Shown here: positions 12,548 to 60,217 of the stretch, in pieces
Position numbering within the stretch: position 1 is the first letter of the stretch
How the letters are laid out: the number at the start of each line of letters is the position of its first letter
Assembly (NCBI GenBank): GCA_035079385.1
Contig: JAVHKY010000054.1
Span: 4,007,501 to 4,071,500, forward strand
Reading direction: 5' to 3'
Length of the DNA: 64,000 nucleotides
Source of the DNA: Aspidiotus rigidus
Lineage: Eukaryota; Arthropoda; Insecta; Hemiptera; Diaspididae
The notes under the pieces: generated by a model
The model's input: only the letters and a program-made list of their open reading frames with translations
The model's database searches: none
What the model was told of the DNA's origin: nothing
Program-made: the position numbers and the translations under genes

Positions 12548-13868
12548 TATACCAATTGAAACAGAAGATTGATTGAAGAAATTACGATTATACTTTTCAA
12601 TAGGGCGCGTTATTCGATGGATTAAATCTATTACATAAGACAATGCGCACGTTTGTTCACTTGTTCAGTTTAGTTCGATTCAATAAAGGAGGATTGCGTA
12701 GCTTATCTTCTTTCTTTATCTTCATTTTTGGCGCCAAAAGCACAAGCAAACGGTTGAATGACGTAATGAACAGATGAGACAAAAATGACATAAAGACGTA
12801 TCGAGATCGAGACAACCGCCGCCACATTAAGCCAATATTAGCATGCGGGCATGCTTGTAGGTTCTTGTTGCATTAGTTGCATCTCTTTGAAAGCACGTCG
12901 TCGAGACTCGAGTCCCGTCGAGTCGCCTTGCTATGCAGTCCTTATTATTATTGCTGTCGACAGCCATTCGCGAAACACAAAGCGGCTGCGCTGCAGCACC
13001 GTTGCAGATAGCCATTTTTACAGAACCATAAGAAGATAAATTCACAAAATCAGCTCCATCTCTTTCGAGTTTCGATACGAATTTCTATTGAAAAAATACA
13101 GAGAACAAAAGTTGTAGCTACCGATCGAATTGAAATCTTCTTTCCAGCAATAGTGAATCCAATTTCGAATTTTTCCGCGAAATTTTTTCCGTACATGGCA
13201 TCGCTGCGCTGGTTATCAGTGAATTCGACTGCAGCGCGCCAGTAGCTGTGTAGCAGGCTCGAGAGACAATTTGAAGCGGTATCGGCAAAATTACGATTAG
13301 GAGAATAAGACTTTTTCCATTGCCTGCTGAGCGCTAAAAGAAGTCTGATTCCACTGATCGTTTTTCTGCAAAAATGGGTGAATTCAACTTTGTCTGGTAG
13401 ACTGGTACGATGTGCGTAAGATTTCTAGCCAATCAACAATCGATCTTTTGAAAATTTGAACGTGATTGGCCGAATCCGAACATTATCCTGCGCTTTATAA
13501 TTTTCGTTCGCAAGACGAAGACGACTTGTTAAAATTTGGTTGCACTTGCACTTGTTGATTCGTCTCATTATTATTATCATCAAAAAAATTATACGTACCT
13601 AAATGATTTGATTTATCCTCCGCACCTTGAAATTTAAATTTTTCGGTATTGGAATAGTCGATAGCATGGAAAGTTTCGTTACTAAACTTACTCTCTTAAT
13701 TTTTTATAATTCGAGAAAACGATATTATTAAAATGACGTGAAGAGCCAGAATATTCGTTTCGGGCAGGGGCTCGTATCATTTCTACATTTCAGATGTGAT
13801 TTCAATTTAATGATTTTTATGCGTAATGTGATTACCTTTTTACCTGTTCGGACCGATGAATTCGAACT
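12548..13868. promoter_or_regulatory. Head-to-head RNR / MYRF intergenic promoter region
   Basis: RNR is read leftward from 12547 and MYRF rightward from 13869, so both promoters and 5' UTRs must lie in this 1.3 kb unless MYRF has further upstream exons. It contains the E2F palindrome at 12726-12739, a GC-richer block at about 12830-13020 with repeated GCATGC, and a possible TATA-like TTTATAA near 13495. No other gene is visible. Confidence 0.55.
12726..12739. promoter_or_regulatory. Palindromic E2F site upstream of RNR
   Basis: The 14-base perfect palindrome TTTTGGCGCCAAAA holds the E2F/DP consensus TTTSSCGC on both strands. It sits about 180 bp before the RNR start codon and about 1.1 kb before the MYRF start. 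RNR large-subunit genes are known E2F targets, switched on at the G1/S transition. That this site is used here is inferred. Confidence 0.75.
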
Positions 13869-51381
<37,513 letters not shown>

Positions 51382-51650
51382 AAAAATAGTCTAGGTTCTA
51401 GCATCTAGCACTTCTGATATTTTTTTTTCTTTTTTGTTTTGTTTTCATGTTTGTCGGTGAATTAGTGAATTTAGACATTTTTTAGTCTCTAATATGTATT
51501 ATTTCGTTTTCTTACAGTATTACTTCTTAGATACTAAGAGAAAAAAACAAAATATTTAGCTTTTGTACACTGAGTAGTGCAGTTATTTTCTCTTTTCCTT
51601 CATTTTTTTTTCTTTTTGTTATTATTTCTTTCATTTTTTTTTTTTTTTTA

Positions 51651-51676
51651 AATAAAAAGTTGTATCTCTGAATAAA
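51651..51676 (+). terminator. Poly(A) signals of MYRF
   Basis: Two AATAAA hexamers at 51651-51656 and 51671-51676 lie about 270-295 bases after the MYRF stop, behind a long T-rich tract. Confidence 0.55.
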
Positions 51677-51759
51677 ACAATTTAATTTATGCATTGATTC
51701 GGTTACAGCAAAGAAACATGAATGAAGTACGCATTTGTTTTTGTTTGAATCAAAAGAAA

Positions 51760-51765
51760 TTTATT
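51760..51765 (-). terminator. Poly(A) signal of ELL
   Basis: AATAAA on the minus strand lies about 125 bases after the ELL stop codon. It is only some 85 bases from the last MYRF hexamer on the other strand, so the two transcripts end almost face to face. Confidence 0.5.
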
Positions 51766-51890
51766 CAACATAGGTTTTTTATGGTATTAAATGTAATAAA
51801 AAGTTGGAAGACTAGTATAAAAACACAATAGTTAAAGAAATGGTAAGCCATACCGCGATATTTTCTCTTGGCAGTAAAAGGGAAAAACAT

Positions 51891-54800
51891 TCACGACATT
51901 TTTTTATCGTATTCGTGAACCAGTTTTTTGATTCGCAACAGTAATTTACGAAGATCATTAAAGCGTTTACCTATGAGTTGAGTTTGTTTCTGCCGTATAC
52001 GCTGTTGCAATTCCTGGAAAATAGACGGAGGAAATATTCCGAATAATTTATAATATTTAAAATATAAAATGATTTTTTGCACGAAAAACTTACCAAAAAT
52101 TCTGGCGTGTCCTTCTCACATTGTCTGATCTGTGTCTCTAAATCGCGCAATTCTCCATGAATTCGCATTTGAAAGGTATTTGCAATTTTATATTCTGTAT
52201 AATATTCTATAAAATCGTTTTTATACTGTCTGCGCTGCTCTACGTTGGTTATAGTAACGTATTCCCTGCGAAATTATGCATACGGAAAAAATTAGAAATC
52301 ACTCTCAAAAACAGTTTTTCTCTTTTTTTTTCACATACGTGTGGAATGGGTCTTGACTATAATTCAGTAGAAAAAGTGAGCGTTGGGAGCATAAAGTTTT
52401 CCATCTTATTTTCATTCCACTAAGAAATTATTACACGTGACCAATTAAGAGGGAGAACAGTAGGACATAATTCCAAAATGCGATTGAGAAACAGAAAAAT
52501 TTGGTGTAACAAGAGAGATACTAATGCCACAAGGTAGTCTCCAGCCTAATATTGTTCAATGTGGCTGAAAAACTACTTCCTATTCGACCTAACTCTTCTA
52601 GCATATTTTGTACACAGAAGTCACATTATTAATCAAAAATGACTCTTCGTTTACTCAAGAATGAGCGATGGTCAGACGGGCAATATTTTTTCCATTTTCG
52701 AGAAAGAGCGAACTTCATTCTAAAAAATTACAAGCAAAACAAGGTAAAAGAAGACTCACTCTGTACAGCTGGAAGTTTCATCTGAATCCGAAGAATTAAT
52801 TCGAAACAAGTTATCACCTATCGGAAATTGCGCGAACAAGTCGTTCTCTTCTTTCACAGTTGAATCACACTCTTCTTCTTTCATTTTCCCAGAATTACTG
52901 TCTTCTTTTCGTGGAAAATTCTCCTTCGTTTTTTCCGAATCACAACAATTTTCTCCCATGTTCCCGGGATTATAGTCTTTTTTTTCAGTCTTCTCTATTT
53001 TTTCAGAATCGCAATTCTCTTTTTTCACTTTTTCTAGATTACATTCTTCTTTTTTATAGTTTGAATGACGAATATCTGTCTTGTCAATTTTTAGGTCTTC
53101 ATTTATTCTCGAATTATACGTTTTGATTGGTTTCGGATTTTCATTTCTGACTAACTCTGAACATATATTTTCCTCTTGTTTATCACGATCATTAGAAACG
53201 ACAGAATTAATAACGGAGAGATTTTTCTCCGTGTTAGTCATTGATCCTTGGGTTTTCATGACTTTCGACCCACGTGTAAGAGGCGAAGTCGATACGAAAT
53301 TAGGAGGACTAGATCTTTCAACATTATCATCAATGCCATTCACAAGACGCGTAGCCAGAATCTCGTTATTATCCTCGTTATTCTGAGCTGAAAGTTTCAA
53401 TGGCACGGAGTTTGGTCGATTATAATGTGAAATACGAAGACGTTTTGTTGGAAGGCCGTCAACTCCTCTCTTATAGCCAGGCCTTGATGGAGACCGATTA
53501 ACCGGAGAAGAGAGTTTTGGTGAAAGATTTGAGGTAGTTGACTGACTAGTGTTTGGCAGAATCAAGTTTTGAGATTTGTTCCTACAAATATAAAAATAAA
53601 CTATGATAAGAAGGAATCTTCGTAACCTCTAAATTACGAATTTGATAAAATTTCCTATACTTATAATTAGTAGTTTTTCTAAAGAAAAAAGGTACAATAC
53701 CGTTTAATTTGTTCTGTCTCGTCTTCACTATAAAATGGCCAGTCATCGAGTACATCATTCCATACGTGCCTGAGTAAATGGTGAACGTTATCCTTCACCG
53801 TGGCAATCGACATTAAGGCTGAATGGAATGAAGCTTTATCGCTGTCACGTAAACCATCTGAATAAAACAAAGATTTTCCATATAGAATCATCTTCTAAGT
53901 TAATATTTTCTAACATCAAATTCTCAAGACGTAATTCCAATTTACTTTTTCTCAAAGCAGCTAATAATTCGATTTTTTTCATTGGTTTCAAGGCTAGCAT
54001 ATGGATCAACCTTTCCCTGCAAGCAGAAGAATTTTTGATTGAGACGAACACGTTCATCTTAAGTTTATTCGACACAACCTTTTATAATTTGAAAATTACT
54101 TCAATGGTCTTTTGGAAATAGGATTGTTTAGTTTAGTCGCCACATTTGGATTTTTATTGCGACTGCGGACATTATTTGGCGTTCCAAATTTCACACATCT
54201 TGATTCAGAGGTAAGAGAAGTTCTGAGATTAGGACTCTTTTCGACTTTCGAACGGCGGTTAACCATTTCATGTTTTAAATCAATTTTTTTTGTACTGAAA
54301 AATCATAGAAAATCATAATTAGTTCATCTATCATAAAATATTATACGTAGAAGTTTTCTCTTAGTGACAAGCGTTCGGTTTTAAAAATCTTAAATAGATA
54401 AAATAATGTCTTATAAAACGTTTTTCCTGAAAAATTGTTTAGAATATGAAAGAAGAAATGAGGATCGGTAACCTTGCACGATCTTAGAACGTCGAATCAA
54501 ATTCGTAAAATAGTGAATTCATTTACCATACTTTCCGTTTGTCAAGTTCTACTTCGGCCATACGAATCTTCGTCGTTTCAAAAACATCATCATTCGCGTG
54601 AATTTTCAGTCGTTTCTTGAGAAGGCCATATTTTTGGATTTTTTCACTAGAATGAAAGTATGATTTAATTACGGAAATATAGATTTGTTTCCGACATAAT
54701 CACGAAGTCGGAGTAGGATACAGTTGGATCTATAGCTCTCTAAAATCTTATTTTTGCGCAATAAAATGTGTAAACGCAATATTTTCAACAATTTCTTACG

Positions 54801-56628
54801 ATAGAGACTTATACAGCAAATTTTCCATGATAAAATTGTTTACCTTCCGCTTTCATGCTTAATGCATTCAAAACGACCTTGCCGACCTTGCATTGCCATA
54901 TTACTTTCGACATCGAACTTGAATTTGGCGGTACATGGGTTCGTCGGTGAAGTTCCATTGGAATGGGTTGGTAATTCAATGAGCTGAAAAGTTGCATCTC
55001 ATTGGATTAGAATACCTCGCGAAAAATTGAGAAAAAAGAAATGAGTTCTCATCTACTTTCTCCGAGTGGCCACCCAATCTACACAGACCATGGATAGCTC
55101 CCTTCCCTGATAATACCATAATAATGAATCTCACTCAAATAATCCAAAATTTTAGAGTAAACAGAAAATAAAATGGATAAATCATATCAATTTGAAACAA
55201 CAGAAGTAGATGAAGGGAGACGTTTGTTAAATGAGTTTTAACCGCTAAATTTCAGGGACTTAGTTGAAGAGACTTTTATCAGTGATATAGAACTTCACCT
55301 TCGGTATCGTTTAGGTTGAGTCTTAGTTTATAAATAATTTATTTTTCAAAATATCTGATTGTATGTAAATCACCATACGTTGTGTGGAAAATCAATGCGA
55401 ACGATAATTTACTCGGTGAAAAGAAGGAAATAACTACTATTTACGACTGAGAATATTTTCAAGTACGAAGAACATGACTAAATTATAATTTCAGGAGGTT
55501 AAATAAAATAATAAAATTAATGAAAATTTTGCTTACTCCCGAATCATCCTTGAATTCAATTGTGGGGATTTCAGTGCACTTATCCTGAAAAATTTGAACA
55601 AAATGAAGCGAACTCAAAATTAACGAATGAAAATTGAAGACAGGTACAAATCTAAGGTACAAAACTCATAGGTAAAAAGGATTACAAGAATATTTGTAAA
55701 TGTTCTCAGCATCGACTCAGTAGCGATGCTGCAGAACGCTGCAACTCTTCTTGTAGGTTACCTGTCACGTACAGCTCACATACAACCGTATGAATATCAT
55801 TTTTGTATCCGAGCTCCCGTTCGACACTGGCGACTGTGACAGGATCTCTCTGTGGAATGGTGAGCCCAGACTCACTTGGCACTAATAGTGCGGATACCGG
55901 CAGCCGACAAGGCTGGAGTTTCCTCTTACACGCGAATGTTTCTGTTCGAGCATCGCAGCTCTTCCGGTATCAACTCGTTTTCTCATCCTTTACAGACTCG
56001 CTTTGTTATCCAAGCACGCAACCATATCATACCATACTTTCATTTCCGTACATGTATCATCCGGTCAATACTTTCGTCTACTAATCTTTCTCTCGATTTC
56101 CGTTCATTAACTTGTATCTTCTGGCCAACACTTTGATCCAGTATTCTATCCTCGATACATCGCATTCAACTATCAATCCGCTCCTCAGAAAGGGAGTTTT
56201 GTAGCAATGCTGCAGAACGCTGCAATTCTTGTCGTAGCTTACATAGCAATACGAATATCATTTTTGTAATCGAGCTCCCTGTCGAGTACTGTCGAGCCAC
56301 CTTATGCACTACAACTCCTTACTCCACAAGAAGTTTTGATAGTCATCAGTGACACTGTGACAGTAAGCACTACCATCATCGGAACAACGAAACAGGAATT
56401 CTTCTTGTTTTTGTCAACATGGGAAACTTACTCCTGATACCTTACGAATTTCCGACATACTTCCATCTCAAATATAAGATCTTGAGGTATCATACAAACC
56501 TGATTCTTAAGGAACTCATTGAGCGTCCGGTAAGCCGAATCTGTTAATTTGACAAATATAACTGATTTTCTATTGCAAATTTCATCTTTCTGGTTAAACT
56601 TGTACTGCCCAGCAGAAAATAACGACAT
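51891..56628 (-). CDS. ELL: RNA polymerase II elongation factor ELL
   Basis: ELL is a subunit of the super elongation and little elongation complexes and suppresses Pol II pausing in the nucleus. The 10 exons join in phase to 676 aa: 56446-56628, 55537-55584, 54844-54983, 54527-54646, 54100-54294, 53946-54016, 53701-53857, 52760-53581, 52094-52265 and 51891-52013. The N-terminal ELL domain has IFVKLTDSAYRTLNEFLKNQ, FECIKHES and KIRMAEVELDKR. The winged-helix part reads RPLKERLIHMLALKPMKKIE, then NVHHLLRHVWNDVLDDWPFY. A long Ser/Lys/Glu-rich exon (52760-53581) is the disordered centre, with repeated EECDSEK-type charge blocks. The C-terminal occludin-homology domain begins EYVTITNVEQRRQYKNDF and ends LRKLLLRIKKLVHEYDKKMS. 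For exon 1, the donor at 56446 was chosen over one 15 bases further on because only it keeps the frame. The start ATG at 56628 opens MSLFSAGQYKFNQK. Confidence 0.95.
55725..56295. repeat. Two direct repeats of ~90 bp in an ELL intron
   Basis: 55725-55835 and 56205-56295 share GATGCTGCAGAACGCTGCAA or its variant, CTTG.CGTAG.TTAC, ACGAATATCATTTTTGTA and CGAGCTCCC.GTCGA. The 370 bases between them contain pyrimidine-rich direct words. This could be an old element with direct terminal repeats (for example a solo or short LTR-like pair) or a duplication. Confidence 0.5.
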
Positions 56629-57066
56629 ATTTTCTTAAGAAAAATCCAAACTTGAAACTAAGAGCATACAATAGAAGACGCGATTGTCTGAAATACGAGT
56701 TTTTACAGTTTTCACTTTTCAGTTTTTTATCAAGAAAACCGCGCAAACAGCTCGTGTCAGTGAGCACACAGGTGAGCAATGCACGAGATATTTGAAGCTT
56801 ACAGCTTTACAGCTGCAGCAAAAACGTGATTCATCTGACTCCGAGTCGGACCGGTCATCCACTAGGATCGCTGTAATAGATCACAATAAATTGAAAAACC
56901 TTGAAAACTGTATAAAAATGGTTGTGTTCTGGATCACATCATGATTTGATCGCGAGAGGAAAAAAAGATCGAAGCTGGATTAAAGTAAAGATATCAGAAT
57001 GATATCAAGCTGATATGTAAGTAGGACTAGGAGGAATGGACGAGGGAGGAAAGCTGAATATTGAAC

Positions 57067-57205
57067 GTGACCTGCGATGAGAAAAGGATGCTCATTGCCC
57101 TTTATTGACAGAAACACCATTTCTCTCTGATTAAATACCCAATCAGGGAGAAATGGTGTTCTTGCACCAATGGGCAATGAGCATCCTTTTCTCATCGCAG
57201 GTCAC
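57067..57205. mobile_element. 139-bp hairpin MITE
   Basis: GTGACCTGCGATGAGAAAAG GATGCTCATTGCCC at the left is exactly mirrored at the right end, and the inner AACACCATTTCTC and GAGAAATGGTGTT also pair. A gap of some 12 bases differs between the arms. It lies just upstream of ELL. No target duplication is evident. Confidence 0.7.
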
Positions 57206-57954
57206 ATAATTATATTAAAATTTAAGATGACATCAGTCTTCGCAAGTTTGCAATGCCTCGCAATAAACATCCCGATATAATCACAAAATGTTTTTGACCA
57301 AGTTGGCGCTGGCAAATTAGTCGAAACTCGAAAGACGACTATAAGTTACCTACTCATCATCTATCATATTTTTTTGAGTTCATAACAAAAATACAATCAG
57401 ATTTCATATTTGCGTTTTTAAAATGCCAAGATTCTCGACTCACGTCACAGTTCTGGCCTCGTTTTTAAAAACTACTCAGCAATACAAGAAATCTTCAGAT
57501 AAATATCGATCGACGAGCCTTTGACTTTCCAACAAAAAACATTATTGACGTTGAGATTATTCTCATGAAGTCAACGGTTGAAAAGGATCAGTTAGACCCG
57601 TTTTTTGTTTTTTTATTCTTCTTTCTTTTCTATACTACTTCGAGAACTAAAGCAGGAACAGATTTACGTGGGAAGGAAGGACTGCAGGAAATTTCTCATC
57701 ACCCCCCTCAAAAGAAAAAAGAAGAAAAAATGTAAAAAAGAGAAAAACTGAAAAAGCTCGTTTTTTTTTCGTTTCCTTGTCAAAGAACGAAAAAGTGCCC
57801 TACACGTCCCCTCTCGACCCAAAATCATCTTTCAAAGAGACACCACTAGGGCTTTGAAATGCGTGTCAAGTTACAATTGAAAATCCTCAAACTAGATAGT
57901 AGATATTCATATTTTTTTAATCACGATAAGAGAAAGCTATTACATGAATTTCAT
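57206..57954. other. Intergenic sequence between ELL and a LINE fragment
   Basis: AT-rich with A- and T-runs. No reading frame or element end is recognised. With 56629-57066, this is where an ELL promoter would be expected. Confidence 0.4.
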
Positions 57955-58028
57955 GTAGGTAGGTAGATAGATAGATAGATATCCTTTATTGAGGAATATA
58001 TAATGTTTCACAAAATCAATTACTTAAA

Positions 58029-58463
58029 TTAATAATTATTCCTCGGCCCGTAACGAGCAAAGGTTTCCTGCAATCTGTCCCATTCTAATCTATTTGAAGC
58101 TACTTCCAAATAGCGCTTATTTTGTATGAATTGTGTGATGTCGTCCCTCCACCTTGCTGGCTGTCTTCCTCTCTTTCTTCTATAGTTTAGGGGTTGCCAA
58201 ACTGTGGTTAAATATGTCCATCTATCGTCTTTCAGTCTCGAAACATGCCCCGCCCACCTCCATTTTTGTCTTCTGATATACGTTACCACATCTGTGTTAT
58301 ATTTCAATTTTTGTTTTATTGTCGAAAGTTTCACTCGTTCTTTTTTCTTCAAATTTAACATAGATCTTTCCATACTATTTTGCGTTACCTTTATTTTTTC
58401 CAAAATTTTTTTGGTTAGAGTCCACGTTTGGCAGCCATATGTCAGTGTTGGGACGACACACAT
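58029..58463 (-). pseudogene. LINE ORF2 C-terminal fragment
   Basis: The open frame starts in TLTYGCQTWTLTKK, the conserved block after the RT thumb, and goes on to RRQKWRWAGHVSRLKDDRWT, GRQPARWRDDITQF and WDRLQETFARYGP before its stop at 58029. This is the standard C terminus of arthropod endonuclease/reverse transcriptase LINEs. Confidence 0.88.
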
Positions 58464-58785
58464 GTTAAAGATCAGACTTTTTTGGTTACTCTCAAAAGGA
58501 CCTTTGAAAATGTTTTTTTAGTGACCAATACTTCGACCAGGCTTTTCTCCTTAGAAAAAAAATAGAAGAAGAAACAAATAAGCAAGACGAAACCGAAACC
58601 CAAATAAAACAATTACACAAAAAAAGAGCGACACTATTAAAAATAAAAAATAGAACAAAAAGTGAGAAAATAGAACTAAATATCATCTCGAGACTAATAA
58701 GGAATAAAATTAGGTGCAGAGATCAATGTGAAAGAGAACAAATAATATAAGAGAAACCCTAGAGGGAAATAAAAATATTAAAAAG

Positions 58786-59820
58786 ATGAAAAAGAGACTG
58801 AGAATAGGAACGCAATGGATAACATATTTTGAGGACAACGAAGGTAAAAAGATCAGCAATAGGGACGAAATCAACGAATTCATCTCCAAATATTACGCAA
58901 CGCTCTATGACGATAATACAAACAAGACTTCGGCAAAAATTGTAGAAAAGGATGATTACCAAGAAAACGAACCTAACTTTTTAATCGAAGAAGTAGAAAA
59001 TGCAATAAAAGGTTTAAAGAATAATAAAAGCCCTGGACATGACAAAATTACCAACGAACTCATAAAAGAGGGAGGGAAGGAGTTGGCCCAAAAATTAACA
59101 AAACTTTATAACATAATACTGAAGACAGGAAAGGTACCAAATGAATGGAAACTCATAGATATAATAGTACTTTTCAAAAAAGGGAACAAACATAAAATAG
59201 TAAATTATCGTCCCATAGCTCTTGGTCTAACAATTTCGAAGATTTTTTCGAGAATAATATAGAAAAACGCATACAAGTAATTTTAGATGCTCAGCAACCA
59301 AAGGAGCAAGCAGGCTTCAAAAAATCCTTCTCGACTACAGATCACTTACATAGTCTGAACCAAATCATAGAAAAATGCACCGAATACCAAATAGACCTGT
59401 ATGTTGCCTTGATAGATTACAAAAAAGCTTTCGATTCCATAAATCATCACTTCATGATAGAAACCTTAGAAAATCAGGGGGTTCCAAAATGTTTCATAAT
59501 AATAATAACAGATACCTATGTATAATGGGCTTAAAGAAAGAATAATAACTGATGTAGAGGGAAGATACTTCGAAATCAAAAAGGGTGTAAAACAAGGAGA
59601 TCCACTATCATCAGTCCTCTTTAACAGTGCACTTCAAGAAATTATTAGGAAACTAAATTGGGAGGAAAAGGGATTGATTATGAATGGTAAAAGATTGTCA
59701 AACCTTAGATTTGCCGACGATATTATACTCTTTAACAGACGTAATTTTAATGAAAATGGAGAGAACAAAAAGAAAAGTCGTTCTCAACGGCTTTGCTCTT
59801 TGTCAACTATACCTAACTAA
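58786..59820 (+). pseudogene. LINE reverse transcriptase fragment, frameshifted
   Basis: 58786-59262 carries EEVENAIKGLKNNKSPGHDK and the start of the RT core (NYRPIALG). 59262-59520 continues in another frame with QAGFKKSFSTTDHLHSLNQI and YVALIDYKKAFDSI (motif A). 59518-59820 carries KKGVKQGDPLSSVLFN (motif B) and LRFADDIILF (motif C, with the FADD box). The frame breaks near 59262 and 59518 make it a pseudogene. The thumb end is missing here but present, inverted, at 58029-58463. Confidence 0.88.
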
Positions 59821-60217
59821 CAGAAATTGATTCCGTGGAAAATTTGAAACAGTTTCAAGCATGTTCGTATTTTCAATTTATTGTACTCACAAATAATTCC
59901 GAAGATGAAAGATTTTTATCAACTTTATGAAGGTAGAGTCGGTTGATTTGCATTTTATTTTCTCTATTTCCTCTCGTAAACTCATTTTGCCAACAATGAC
60001 GGACATACGCGTGAGAAGTTAAAAAATTACGGTCTCCATAAAAAAACCAAAATATATTTCACATACATGAAGAAAAATGAGTACGAACATGATATCATAA
60101 AAAAATTATGAAAAGCAGTTTCTCAAAATCGTATCGAAAACCCTGTACATTTACTAAATACGTTTACATTGTTGCAATACTCGGATCAAACTGAATTCGA
60201 GATTGCACGACTTTGAT
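59821..60217. other. FPGS 3' flank
   Basis: No gene is seen. Minus-strand AATAAA words at 59954-59959 and 59877-59882 lie 260-340 bases past the FPGS stop and could be its polyadenylation signals. Confidence 0.4.

Larger units (their letters stand above)
57955..59820. mobile_element. LINE retrotransposon with 5' inversion (twin priming type)
   Basis: The 3' half (57955-58463) reads on the minus strand and ends in an ATCT microsatellite tail (57957-57980 as GATA on the plus strand). The 5' half (about 58540-59820) carries the reverse transcriptase on the plus strand. Both halves look like one element of the endonuclease/RT (RTE- or CR1/I-like) class common in arthropods. The reversed 5' part joined to a correctly oriented 3' end is the known product of twin priming during LINE insertion. 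The RT is frameshifted, so the copy is dead. Confidence 0.8.

Noticed and set aside
52860..53386. Plus-strand open frames opposite the long ELL exon
   Set aside because: They are antisense shadows of the Glu/Lys-rich ELL coding exon, giving Phe/Ser-rich nonsense.
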